Part shown: piece by piece, positions 33,719-43,160 of the stretch
Layout: the number at the start of each line of letters is the position of its first letter
Numbering within the stretch: position 1 is the first letter of the stretch
From: Betaproteobacteria bacterium
GTDB lineage: Bacteria; Pseudomonadota; Gammaproteobacteria; Burkholderiales; Usitatibacteraceae
Length of the DNA: 64,000 nt
Reading direction: 5' to 3'
Assembly: GCA_016720855.1 (NCBI GenBank)
Contig: JADKJU010000003.1
Coordinates: 558,001 to 622,000 of the forward strand
The notes under the pieces: generated by a model
The model's database searches: none
What the model was told of the DNA's origin: nothing
The model's input: only the letters and a program-made list of their open reading frames with translations
Position numbers and translations under genes: made by a program

Positions 33719-35824
33719 TCAGGCCGCCAGCCGGGAGATGTCGGCCACGCGATTCAGGAGCCGCTCCAGCCCCGTGAGCAGGGCGAGGCGGTTGGCGCGC
33801 ACGGCAGGATCCTGCGCATTCACGAGCACCTTGTCGAAGAAGGCGTCCACGTCGGCGCGAACGCCCGCGAGCGCCACGAGGGCCGGCTCGAACTGCGCCC
33901 GCGCAACCTGATCCTCCACGCCGGGCGTCATCGCGGCAAGCGCCGCGTGCAGGCGCCGCTCCTCGTCCTGTGTGAAGAGCGCGGTGTCCACGCCATCGGA
34001 TCGTCCCGACTTGTCCAGGATGTTCTTCACGCGCTTGTTGGCGGCCGCGAGTGCTTCCGATTCGGGCAGCCGCGCAAAGGCGGCCACCGCCTCGAGCCTT
34101 GCCTTCACCTGGTCGAAACGGGCCGGGCGCTGCGAGACCACGGCCTCGACCTGGTGGGCCGTGAACCCCATCTCGCGCAGGTAGCCGCGCAGCCGGTCGT
34201 AGACGAAATCCTCCAGTTCCGCGACCGCCTTGTGCGGGAACGGCTCGAAGGCGAGGCCCACCAGGTCGTGGAAGTCCAGATCGAGTGCGCGCTCGGCCAG
34301 GATGCGGATGATGCCCAGGGCGGCGCGGCGCAGGCCGAAGGGATCCTTGTCCCCCGTGGGCACCTGCCCGATGGAGAAGAAGCCCGCGGCCGCATCCAGC
34401 CGGTCGGCCAATGCCACCGCGATGCTCACGTCGCCGTCGGGAAGTTGGTCCCCCGCGAAGCGCGGCCAGTAGTGCTGCTCGATCGCGCGCACGACGGAGG
34501 GCTCCTCGTCGCCGGCGAGCGCGTAGTACTTGCCCATGATGCCCTGCAGCTCGGGAAATTCGCCCACCATCAGCGTCACGAGGTCCGCTTTCGCCAGGAG
34601 GGCCGCCCGGTCGGCATAGGGCATCCCGGTGGCGCCGCGCGGCAGGTTCATCTGGATGCGGGTCGCAAGCTTTCGCAGGCGCTCGACACGCTCGAGCTGC
34701 GTGCCGAGCTTGCCGTGATAGACGACGGTCGCAAGCTGCGCGACGCGATCGGCGAGCGGGGTCCTCCGGTCCGTCTCGAAGAAGAAGCGCGCGTCGGCCA
34801 GGCGCGGACGCACCACGCGTTCGTTGCCCTGCACGATACGCGAGGGGTCCGCCGGGCGCAGGTTGGACACGAGGAGGAACTTTTCCGTCAGCTTGCCCGC
34901 GGAATCGAACAGCGGAAAGTATTTCTGGTTCTGCCGCATCGTGAGGATGAGGCACTCCTGCGGCACAGAGAGGAATTCGCGCTCGAAGCGGCCCACGTAC
35001 ACCGCGGGCATCTCCACCAGCGCGGTCACCTCGTCGAGTAGCGCCGCGTACTCGCCCTCGGGGCCGAGCGAAGCCGGGGCGCCCGCCGCGACCTCCCGGA
35101 GGGCGGCCTCACGCAGGAGGTGAAGGATCATCGAACGGCGCTTGCCGAAATCGACAATCACGCGGCCTTCGCTTTCGAGCCGGGCCTCGTACTCCTGCGC
35201 GTTCGCGAGCGCGATGTCGCGCGCGCCCTCGAAGCGGTGGCCGTGCGTGAGGCGCCCGGCCGTGAGCCCCAGCGCGCGAACCGTCACGACGTCGGCGCCA
35301 TGAAGCGCCACGAGCCCGTGCGCGGGCCGGACGAACTGCACGGTGGTCACGCCGTCCGCAAGCTGGTAGCTCATCACCTTCGGGATGGGCAGTCCGGCGA
35401 TGGCCTCCTCGAGCGCGGCCTGCAGTCCTTCGGCGAGCGAAACCGAGGGTGCGATCGCGTCGGCAAAGAGCGTCTCTGCCTTGCCCTCGATGCGGCGCTT
35501 GAGGGTCGCGGGGTCGATCGATTCCAGGCCGGCCGCGGCCAGCTTCTTGCGCAGCGCGGGGGTGGGCTGCCCGTCCGGGCCGAGTCCTACGGCAACGGGC
35601 ATGAGCTTGACCTCGACCGACCTGGGCTCCGTGGCGGCGCGAACCGCGGAAATGGAAACCGCCAACCGCCGGGGCGTGGCAAATGCCGTTGCCGCGGAGC
35701 CGTCGCCGAGGAATCCACGCTTGCGCAGCCCCGCATCGATGCCCGAAGCGAACGCCTCGCCCAGCCGGTTGAGCGCCTTGGGCGGGAGTTCCTCGGTGAG
35801 CAGCTCGACGAGGAGATTCTTCAC
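33719..35824 (-). CDS. glyS: Glycyl-tRNA synthetase beta subunit
   Basis: Tetrameric GlyRS beta chain, carrying tRNA binding with HD-like and anticodon-binding domains. The GTG start at 35824 overlaps the glyQ stop codon and gives VKNLLVELLTEELPPKAL, the normal opening, with 701 residues in total. Other hallmarks: FATPRRLAVSI, TVQFVRPAHGLVALHG, MRQNQKYFPLFD, YADRAALLAKADLVTLMVGEFPELQGIMG and DRLDAAAGFFSIG. The ORF stays open far upstream into glyQ in another frame; that part is shadow. Confidence 0.97.
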   Translation of the reverse strand: MKNLLVELLTEELPPKALNRLGEAFASGIDAGLRKRGFLGDGSAATAFATPRRLAVSISAVRAATEPRSVEVKLMPVAVGLGPDGQPTPALRKKLAAAGLESIDPATLKRRIEGKAETLFADAIAPSVSLAEGLQAALEEAIAGLPIPKVMSYQLADGVTTVQFVRPAHGLVALHGADVVTVRALGLTAGRLTHGHRFEGARDIALANAQEYEARLESEGRVIVDFGKRRSMILHLLREAALREVAAGAPASLGPEGEYAALLDEVTALVEMPAVYVGRFEREFLSVPQECLILTMRQNQKYFPLFDSAGKLTEKFLLVSNLRPADPSRIVQGNERVVRPRLADARFFFETDRRTPLADRVAQLATVVYHGKLGTQLERVERLRKLATRIQMNLPRGATGMPYADRAALLAKADLVTLMVGEFPELQGIMGKYYALAGDEEPSVVRAIEQHYWPRFAGDQLPDGDVSIAVALADRLDAAAGFFSIGQVPTGDKDPFGLRRAALGIIRILAERALDLDFHDLVGLAFEPFPHKAVAELEDFVYDRLRGYLREMGFTAHQVEAVVSQRPARFDQVKARLEAVAAFARLPESEALAAANKRVKNILDKSGRSDGVDTALFTQDEERRLHAALAAMTPGVEDQVARAQFEPALVALAGVRADVDAFFDKVLVNAQDPAVRANRLALLTGLERLLNRVADISRLAA

Positions 35825-36723
35825 ACCGCGCTCCCCAGCATCGGGAATCCGAGCCTTTCGCGGGATTCGAAGTAGCTCTGCGCCACCGCCTTGGCGAGGT
35901 TGCGGATGCGCCCGATGTAGGCGGCGCGTTCCGTGACCGAGATGGCGCCGCGCGCATCGAGAAGGTTGAAGGTGTGCGCCGCCTTCAGCACCTGCTCGTA
36001 AGCCGGAAGCGCCAGCTGCTTTGCCATGAGGTGCTTCGCGCCCTTTTCGTGATCGCCGAAATGCCGGAACAGGGACTCGGTGTCCGACTGCTCGAAGTTG
36101 TAGGTCGATTGCTCGACCTCGTTCTGGTGATAGACGTCGCGATAGGTCAGCCTGCGCGTGTGCCCACCCTCCTCCCACTCGGTCCACACGAGGTCGAACA
36201 CGTTTTCGACGCCCTGCAGGTACATCGCCAGGCGCTCCAGGCCGTAGGTGATCTCGCCGGTGATCGGCTTGCAGTCCAGGCCGCCCACCTGCTGGAAGTA
36301 CGTGAACTGCGTGATCTCCATGCCGTTCATCCACACTTCCCAGCCCAGGCCCCACGCGCCCAGCGTGGGATTCTCCCAGTCGTCCTCGACGAAGCGCACG
36401 TCGTTCACCTTCAGGTCGAAGCCTAGAGCCTCGAGAGAGCCCAGGTAAAGGTCGAGGATGTCCGGTGGCGAGGGCTTGAGCACCACCTGGAACTGGTAGT
36501 AGTGCTGCAGCCGGTTGGGATTGTCGCCGTAGCGCCCGTCCTTGGGTCGCCGCGAGGGCTGCACATAGCCCGCGCGCCACGGTTCCGGCCCCAGGGAGCG
36601 CAGGAAGGTCGCGGTGTGCGAGGTTCCCGCCCCGACCTCCATGTCGTAGGGCTGGAGAATCGCGCAGCCGCGGCTGCCCCAGTACGCCTGGAGGCGAAGG
36701 ATGATGTCCTGGAAGGTGATCAT
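35821..36723 (-). CDS. glyQ: Glycyl-tRNA synthetase alpha subunit
   Basis: Catalytic subunit that forms glycyl-adenylate and charges tRNA-Gly. The 300-residue protein starts MITFQDIILRLQAYW and has GCAILQPYDMEVGAGT, the class II motif region AGYVQPSRRPKDGRYGDNPNRLQHYYQFQV and ITYGLERLAMYLQGV. It is the first gene of glyQ-glyS-gmhB-plsC. In relatives lnt is usually next upstream; here a divergent TPR gene intervenes, so the promoter must lie in 36724-36864. Confidence 0.98.
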   Translation of the reverse strand: MITFQDIILRLQAYWGSRGCAILQPYDMEVGAGTSHTATFLRSLGPEPWRAGYVQPSRRPKDGRYGDNPNRLQHYYQFQVVLKPSPPDILDLYLGSLEALGFDLKVNDVRFVEDDWENPTLGAWGLGWEVWMNGMEITQFTYFQQVGGLDCKPITGEITYGLERLAMYLQGVENVFDLVWTEWEEGGHTRRLTYRDVYHQNEVEQSTYNFEQSDTESLFRHFGDHEKGAKHLMAKQLALPAYEQVLKAAHTFNLLDARGAISVTERAAYIGRIRNLAKAVAQSYFESRERLGFPMLGSAV

Positions 36724-36864
36724 GATGGACGCCGGAAAGGGGCCTATTTTACGGGGTTCGCCTGCGATGCAGTAGGAGCGCGTTGATATACTTCGCCTGG
36801 CGTTCGCCGCCCGGAAGGCTGCGCGTGAATGGGCCCGGGCCCGCGCCCCCCACGACGGACATCC

Positions 36865-39248
36865 ATGGCGCTTCCCCCATCCCCCTCCGATCCCGGCGCG
36901 TCCCTGTACGACACGCTTCTCCAGGCCGCCACGCAGCACCAGGCGGGCCGCCTCGTGCAAGCCGATGCCCTGTACCGGGCGGTGCTGCGCGCCCATCCCG
37001 ACAACCGCGACGCGCACCACAACCTGGGCGTGCTCGCCATGCAACGCGGACTCGGCGTGGGCCAGGCGCTGCCGCATTTCAGGACCGCCTGGGAAGTCGA
37101 TCCCTCGCACGCGCAGCACGGCCTGAGTTACCTGCGTGCGCTCGTGCTGGCAGGCGACATCGTGGAGGCGTGCCGAGTGCATGCGGACGGGTTGCGGCGA
37201 GGCTTCGCGTGGCCCTCGATAGAGAGGCGCTACAGGCCGGCCCTTCGGCAGGTGCGGGCGGCGCAAAGCCGCAGGCCCGGGAAGATGGCGGCCCCGGGCG
37301 AGACGATGAGGTTGCCCTCGCCCAGGCGTACGCGCAGCGGGATTTTTTCCGCTTCGAGGCGCTCGCACGGACGATCGCGGAGCGATTCCCGGAACACGGG
37401 CTGGGCTGGAAGGCGCTGGGAGTTGCTGCCCTGCACCTGGGGCGACGGGAGGAAGCGATCGCGCCGCTGCGCAACGCGGCCCGACTGCTCCCGGGCGACG
37501 CCGAAACGCAGGGCAACCTGGGAAACGTCCTCCTCGAAGTGGGCCTTCTGGGCGAGGCGGAAGCAACCCTGCGACGCGCGGTGGTCCTGCAGCCGCGCGA
37601 TGCGCAGGCGCATGTGCGACTGGGCCGCGCGCTGTGTGCCCTGCATCGATATCCGGAAGCAGAGGCCGAGTTCAGTGACGCGGTGGCCCTTCGCCCGGAT
37701 TCCGCGGACGCCCGATGCGGACTCGGGCAGGTGATGTTCTCCCGGGGCCGCCTCGCGCAAGCCGAGGCCGCGTACCGGCAGGCCCTGTCCCTGAAGCCCG
37801 ATCACCGCGAGGCGTACGCCGGCATCGGCGCACTCCTGGTCGGGGGGCAGCGATTGGCGGAGGCAGAGGCACATTGCCGCGCCGCGTTGACTCGCGATCC
37901 CGCTCGCGTGGACGCGCATGACGACCTGGGCACGATTCTCCTCAAACAGGGGCGCCTCGCGGAAGCGGAGGCGAGTTACCGCAGGGCGCTTGCCGTGCAG
38001 CCCGATCACCTCGAATCGAGAAGCTGCCTGCTCTTCCTCCTGCACTATGCCGCCACGCTGCCGCCGGAAGTCCTGCTCGAGGAGTCCCGGGCCTTCGGGG
38101 CGCTGGCCAGCGGCCGCGCCAGCCGTCCTTTCACGGCGTGGACGTGCGATCCGGGGGCCGACCGCTTGCGGGTAGGCCTGGTCTCCGGCGACCTGCGGCA
38201 ACACCCGGTCGGGTATTTCCTCGAGTCTGTGCTCGCCCATTCGGATCCCCGCCGCATCGAGTGGGTGGCCTACCCGACGTACGCTGACACCGATGAAGTC
38301 TCGGGCCGGTTGCGCAAGCACCTTTCCGGTTGGCACTCGCTGGCGGGCCTCTCCGACGAAGGCGCGGCGCGGCGAATCCACGAGGACGGCATCCACGTCC
38401 TGATCGACCTGTCCGGCCATACGGTGCACAACCGCCTGCCCGTCTTTGCCTGGCGGCCGGCCCCTGTCCAGGTGACCTGGCTCGGCTATTTCGCCACGAC
38501 CGGACTGGCGGAAATGGACTATCTCCTGGCCGACAAGGTCACCCTGCCCCCCGGGCTGCAGTCCCGGTTCACCGAGACGATCCGGTACCTGCCGGACACG
38601 CGCCTGTGCTTCACGCCTCCCGATACGGCTGAAGAGCCGGCGCCCGCGCCGGCGCTCGCCAACGATTTCGCCACGTTCGGCTGCTTCCAGGCGCTGCCGA
38701 AAATCACGGACGACGTCCTGCATGCGTGGGGACGGATCCTGGCGTCATGCCCGCGGTCGCGCCTGAGGCTGCAGAACGAATCGCTGTCCGATGCGGGCGT
38801 GGTCGCATCCCTGAAGGTCCGTCTCGCGGCGCAGGGAATCGACTCCGGGCGAGTGGATATGCACGGCTTCGCGCCGCGCTCGCAATACCTCGCCGCTCAC
38901 GCGCAGGTCGATTTCCTGCTGGACACGTTCCCCTACCCGGGAGGAACCACCACTTGCGAGGCGTTGTGGATGGGCGTGCCCACGCTCACCCTCGCGGGCG
39001 AATCGATGATCGCCCGGCAGGGCGCCAGCCTGTTGACCGCGGCCGGTCTCGCCGACTGGGTGGCCACTTCCCGCGACGACTATGTTTCCCGGGCCATCGC
39101 GCTTTCCGGCAACCTGCCGCATCTGGCGGCCCTGCGGCAGGGATTGCGCGACCAGGTCCGCGGCTCAGCGCTCTTCGATGCCCCTCGATTTGCGCGAAAC
39201 CTCGAGGACGCCCTTCAGGCCCTGTGGGCCGCGCGGGCACGCCGCTGA
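36865..39248 (+). pseudogene. TPR / O-GlcNAc-transferase-like protein, frameshifted
   Basis: A SPINDLY-type protein: TPR array followed by a glycosyltransferase-41-like domain. The N-terminal part from ATG 36865 (MALPPSPSDPGASLYDTLLQ) carries two TPR-like units (DALYRAVLRAHPDNRDAHHNLGVLA). The rest, with about six TPRs (roughly 165-370 of the corrected protein) and the catalytic half (LRVGLVSGDLRQHPVGYF, WLGYFATTGLAEMDYLLAD, FPYPGGTTTCEALWMGVPTL), lies in the other frame. The switch falls between 37200 and 37300 and needs one missing base. Corrected length is about 794 residues. Its 3' end overlaps lnt by 34 bp. Either an assembly error or a decaying gene. Such enzymes modify secreted or surface proteins in some bacteria; the target here is unknown. 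Confidence 0.8.
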
Positions 39249-40750
39249 ACCAGCAGCCCTGCGGCGATCGCCGCGAGGATCGCCAGCACCGCCAGGTTTC
39301 CCCACCGCACGTAGGGAGTGGCGCCGGAGCGCGGCACCGGGCTCGCGAGCAGTTGTCCGCCGGTGAATTGCGGCAACCTCGTCACCACCCGGCCCTTCTC
39401 GTCGATGGCGGCCGTGACGCCAGTGTTGGTCGCGCGAACCATCCACCGGCCCGTCTCGAGAGCGCGCATCTGCGAGAGCTGCAGGTGCTGGTCCGCGGCG
39501 AGCGACTCCCCGAACCACGCGTCGTTGCTCACGTTGAGCAGCACGCCCGCCTGCGGCAGCGCGTCGATGACCTCCTCGCCGAAGATGTCCTCGTAGCAGA
39601 TGGCCACCGCCCAGCCGGTGCCGCCTGCCACCAGCAGCGCCTGCCCCGCATCGCCGCGCGCGAAATCGGTGAGCGGGATCTTCAGCACGGCGAGGACCCA
39701 GCCGAACCCCGGCGGGATGAATTCCCCGAACGGGACGAGGTGGCGCTTGCGGTATGACTGCGGCTCGCCGGCGCCGATGCGCACGACGCTGTTCCAGTAG
39801 TGGAAGCGTTCGCCGGCAAAGCCTCGCTCGACCGTTCCGATGAGGATGTCCTTGCCTCGCGACCGCGCGTGCTCGCGGAGCGACTCGAGGTAGCCCGGCG
39901 GCAACTGGTCGATGAAAGCCGGAAGCGCCGTCTCGGGCAGGATGACGACGCGCGCCGGGCTTTGCACGGCCTGCTCATGGTAGTCGCGCAGCGTCCGGCT
40001 CCGGACATCGTCGCGCCACTTCAGGTGTTGCGGGACGTTGCCCTGCAGGAGCGCCACGGTGACCGGCTCACCCGACGGCGCGGTCCACGACACGAGACGC
40101 AGCGTGCCGCCCGCCGCCAGGAGCGCGATGAAGGCCCCGGCGAGCACCGCGCGCCGCCGCGACCACGCGACGCTCGCCGCGAACGCCGCCAGGAGCGCCG
40201 CGGCCAGCGCGGTCGCGAGGCAAACGCCATAGACGCCGAGCACCGGCGCATAGCCCGCCAGGGGGCTCGCAGGTACCTGTGAGTACCCGGTCGCGAGCCA
40301 CGGGAACCCGGTGAAAAGCCAGCCGCGCACCCATTCGAGGAGGACGAACGCGGCGGGCATCGCCGCCAGCGTGCGCACAAGCCCGGCCACCGAGACCCGG
40401 TGCGCCAGCCAGCCAGCGGCCGCCGGAAACACGGCCAGGTAGGCGCAGAAGAGGAAGGTGGCCACGGCCGCGAGGGCGGCCGGCATGTGGCCGAACTCGT
40501 GCAGGCTCACGAAAACCCACGACACGCCCGCGAGGAAGTATCCGAGGCCGAACGCGTAGCCCGAGATCGCGGCCTGCAGCGCCGAGCGGCTTCGCGACCA
40601 CGCGAGGAAGAGAACCGCCAGGGTGGCGATGGGCACGGGCCACGCATAAAACGGCGCGAACCCGAAGACCGTGGCGGCGCCGGCGACCACCGGCAGCGCG
40701 ATACTCCAGGCCAGTGCGGCGGACGCGGGGGGCGCGCCCGCTGATTTCAC
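39215..40750 (-). CDS. lnt: Apolipoprotein N-acyltransferase
   Basis: Inner-membrane enzyme adding the third acyl chain to lipoproteins. The 511-residue protein has about eight N-terminal hydrophobic segments (to about 220) and a periplasmic nitrilase domain with the catalytic triad E273 (VVILPETALP), K335 (YRKRHLVPFGEF) and C385 (AVAICYEDIFGE). A final membrane helix lies near 485-505. It overlaps corC by 4 bp and the end of the TPR gene by 34 bp. The lipoproteins in this window (MltA, LolB, the 49.4-kb lipoprotein) would be substrates. Confidence 0.96.
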   Translation of the reverse strand: MKSAGAPPASAALAWSIALPVVAGAATVFGFAPFYAWPVPIATLAVLFLAWSRSRSALQAAISGYAFGLGYFLAGVSWVFVSLHEFGHMPAALAAVATFLFCAYLAVFPAAAGWLAHRVSVAGLVRTLAAMPAAFVLLEWVRGWLFTGFPWLATGYSQVPASPLAGYAPVLGVYGVCLATALAAALLAAFAASVAWSRRRAVLAGAFIALLAAGGTLRLVSWTAPSGEPVTVALLQGNVPQHLKWRDDVRSRTLRDYHEQAVQSPARVVILPETALPAFIDQLPPGYLESLREHARSRGKDILIGTVERGFAGERFHYWNSVVRIGAGEPQSYRKRHLVPFGEFIPPGFGWVLAVLKIPLTDFARGDAGQALLVAGGTGWAVAICYEDIFGEEVIDALPQAGVLLNVSNDAWFGESLAADQHLQLSQMRALETGRWMVRATNTGVTAAIDEKGRVVTRLPQFTGGQLLASPVPRSGATPYVRWGNLAVLAILAAIAAGLLVQRRARAAHRA

Positions 40751-41592
40751 CCGCCGTCCCCCGTCGCGCCAGGAGCCGGACGCCGTTCGACCAGGAGCGA
40801 GTGGAGCTTGCGGCTGTCGGCGCGCAGCACCTGGAAGGAGATGCCGTCGATCGTCACCGTCTCGCCGCGCTTCGGCAGCCGTCCGAACTGCGACAGGACG
40901 AGCCCGCCCACGGTGTCCTGGTCCTCGTCGCTGAACGCGGTGCCGAAGTGCGCGTTGAAGTCGGCGATCTCGGTGACCGCCTTCACGCGGAAGCGGTCGC
41001 CCTTCTCGGCGAGGATGTTGTCCTCGGTCTCGTCGAAGTCGTACTCGTCCTCGATGTCGCCCACGATCTGCTCGATCACGTCCTCGATGGTGACGAGCCC
41101 CGCGACGCCGCCGTACTCGTCCACCACGATCGCGATGTGGTTGCGGTTGGCGCGGAACTCCTTGAGCAGCACGTTCAGCCGCTTCGACTCGGGCACGAAC
41201 ACCGCCGGCCGGAGCATCTCGCGAACATTGAATTCCGACTCCGCGTAGAAGCGCAGCAGGTCCTTCGCGAGCAGGATGCCGATCACGTTGTCGCGGTTCT
41301 CCTCGAACACGGGAAAGCGCGAATGCGTCGTCTCGATCACGAAGGGGATGAACTTCTCCGGGCTTTCCTCGACGTCGATCATGTCCATCTGCGAGCGCGG
41401 GAGCATCACGTCCCGGACCTGGGTCTCGGAGACCTGCAGCACCCCCTCGATCATGGAAAGCGCGTCGGCGTCGAGGAGCTTCCTTTCGAAGGCCGAGTGC
41501 ATGAGGGCCACCAGCTGCTCGCGGTCCTCGGGCTCGCGCAGCAAAAGCGAGGACAGGCGCTCGAGGAGGCTCGGCTTGGGGGAATCGTCCAT
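40747..41592 (-). CDS. corC: CorC/HlyC-type CBS-domain transporter-associated protein
   Basis: CBS-pair protein of the CorC/YbeX group linked to Mg2+/Co2+ handling and ribosome maturation. The 281-residue protein starts MDDSPKPSLLERLSSLLL at ATG 41592. It has tandem CBS domains (VRDVMLPRSQMDMIDVEESP and the NHIAIVVDEYGGVAGLVTIEDVIEQIVGDI block), and a C-terminal CorC_HlyC domain (about 200-275, DTVGGLVLSQFGRLPKRGE). The neighbours phoH-ybeY-corC-lnt are the standard set. It overlaps lnt by 4 bp. Confidence 0.95.
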   Translation of the reverse strand: MDDSPKPSLLERLSSLLLREPEDREQLVALMHSAFERKLLDADALSMIEGVLQVSETQVRDVMLPRSQMDMIDVEESPEKFIPFVIETTHSRFPVFEENRDNVIGILLAKDLLRFYAESEFNVREMLRPAVFVPESKRLNVLLKEFRANRNHIAIVVDEYGGVAGLVTIEDVIEQIVGDIEDEYDFDETEDNILAEKGDRFRVKAVTEIADFNAHFGTAFSDEDQDTVGGLVLSQFGRLPKRGETVTIDGISFQVLRADSRKLHSLLVERRPAPGATGDGG

Positions 41593-41685
41593 TCTGGGTC
41601 TTGCGGGAGAAAGGGTGAGGAATACTCTATCAGACCCGCGAGAGGCCATCGGAGGGCGCCCGCGCGGCCGGCAGGTGCGCCCGCG

Positions 41686-42132
41686 CTAGATCGTGTAGGG
41701 GTCGCCGAAGCCCAGACGGCGAAGCACCGCTCGCTCGCGCTGCTCCATGCGCGCGGCATCCTCGTCGCTCTCGTGGTCGAACCCCTGCAGGTGCAGCAGC
41801 CCGTGCACGAGCAGGTGCGCGTGATGGGCCGCGACGGCCTTCTTCTGCTCCCTGGCCTCGCGCGCGACGACCGGCGAGCAGATGACGATGTCACCCTCGA
41901 GAATCCCCGCGGGCGAGTCGTCGAAGATGAACGTGAGAACGTTGGTGGCGTAGTCCTTGCCGCGGAATTCGCGGTTGAGCCGGCGGCCCTCCGCCTGCGC
42001 CACGTAGCGAAGGGTCACGCAGGCGCGGCGCGCGATCGCGGCTCGAGCCCAGGTGCGCAGGCGCGCATCCGCGGGGATGTGCGCGGCGCGGGAGGCGCGC
42101 TGCACCGAGAGCTCGAGGCGGGGCGCCTTCAC
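41686..42132 (-). CDS. ybeY: Endoribonuclease YbeY
   Basis: Single-strand metal-dependent RNase for 16S 3'-end maturation and rRNA quality control. The 148-residue protein has the zinc site HGLLHLQGFDHESDEDAARME and NREFRGKDYATNVLTF. It overlaps phoH by 4 bp. 93 bp separate it from corC. Confidence 0.96.
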   Translation of the reverse strand: MKAPRLELSVQRASRAAHIPADARLRTWARAAIARRACVTLRYVAQAEGRRLNREFRGKDYATNVLTFIFDDSPAGILEGDIVICSPVVAREAREQKKAVAAHHAHLLVHGLLHLQGFDHESDEDAARMEQRERAVLRRLGFGDPYTI

Positions 42133-43085
42133 TTCTTCTTGGCCGAGCGCTGCTCGTAGGCGTCCACGATCACCTGCACGAGCGGATGGCGCACGACATC
42201 CTCGGACTGGAACACGGTGAAGGCGATCCCGCGCAGGTCGGCGAGGACGTTGCGCGCGTCCACGAGGCCCGAGGCCTGCCCGCGCGCCAGGTCGATCTGG
42301 GTCACGTCGCCGGTCACCACCGCCTTGGAGCCGAAACCGATGCGCGTGAGGAACATCTTCATCTGCTCCGGCGTCGTGTTCTGCGCTTCGTCCAGAATGA
42401 TGAAGGAGTGGTTGAGCGTGCGCCCGCGCATGAAAGCGAGCGGGGCCACCTCGATCGCGCCGCGCTCGAAGAGGCGGCCCACCTTGTCGTAGCCCATCAG
42501 GTCGTAGAGCGCGTCGTAGAGGGGCCGCAGGTACGGGTCCACCTTCTGCGCCAGGTCCCCGGGGAGGAAGCCCAGCTTCTCGCCCGCCTCGACGGCCGGC
42601 CGCGTGAGCATGATGCGCTTCACGGCATCGCGCTCGAAGGCGTCGACGGCGGCCGCGACGGCCAGGTACGTCTTGCCGGTGCCGGCAGGGCCCACGCCGA
42701 ACGTGATGTCGTGGGTCTGCATCTGCTTCAGGTACTGGGCCTGGCGCGGCGTGCGCGCGTTGAGCTCGCTCCTGCGCGGCAGACGAAGTGCGAGCGCGCC
42801 GGCCTCGGCGCCGACCGGCGTGCGCGTGATCTCGACGAGTCCCAGCTGGATGTCCTCGAGCGAGAGTTCGCCCGCCGCCAGCTCATAGAACTTGCGCAGG
42901 GCCCGCGCGGCGAGCGCCACCTTGTCCGGCACCCCGGCGACGCTGAAGCGCTCCGACCGGCGCGAGATCGTCACGTCGAGCGCCGTCTCGATCTGGCGCA
43001 GGTTGCCGTCGAACGCGCCGCACAGGATCGCGAGCCGCGCGTTGTCGACCGGCGTGAACGCCACTTCCTGGGTCTGGGTCTTCAA
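42129..43085 (-). CDS. ybeZ: PhoH family ATPase (YbeZ)
   Basis: Helicase-like ATPase that works with YbeY in rRNA processing. The 318-residue protein has an N-terminal KH-like segment (to about 95), Walker A GPAGTGKTY, Walker B FIILDEAQNTTPEQMKMFLTRIG and the GDVTQIDL motif. The start is ATG 43085. It lies behind a terminator, so it has its own promoter rather than being read from the M72 gene. Confidence 0.95.
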   Translation of the reverse strand: MKTQTQEVAFTPVDNARLAILCGAFDGNLRQIETALDVTISRRSERFSVAGVPDKVALAARALRKFYELAAGELSLEDIQLGLVEITRTPVGAEAGALALRLPRRSELNARTPRQAQYLKQMQTHDITFGVGPAGTGKTYLAVAAAVDAFERDAVKRIMLTRPAVEAGEKLGFLPGDLAQKVDPYLRPLYDALYDLMGYDKVGRLFERGAIEVAPLAFMRGRTLNHSFIILDEAQNTTPEQMKMFLTRIGFGSKAVVTGDVTQIDLARGQASGLVDARNVLADLRGIAFTVFQSEDVVRHPLVQVIVDAYEQRSAKKK

Positions 43086-43102
43086 GGGTTCCCGAAATGA
43101 AA

Positions 43103-43129
43103 AGGCCTGCCGGAACGACCGGCAGGCCT
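43103..43129 (-). terminator. Intrinsic terminator of the M72-type protease gene
   Basis: Eleven-base arms (AGGCCTGCCGG / CCGGCAGGCCT) with a 5-base loop are followed by TTTT on the minus strand, 32 bp after the protease stop. It isolates that gene from phoH. Confidence 0.85.
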
Positions 43130-43160
43130 ATTGTAGCGGGGCAGGAACCGCGGACGGACG

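Noticed and set aside
36783..37200. Using the ATG at 36783 to make the TPR gene one uninterrupted frame
   Set aside because: The first 140 codons in that frame are Pro/Arg-rich shadow, while the other frame from 36865 has clear TPR sequence. A frameshift explains both better.
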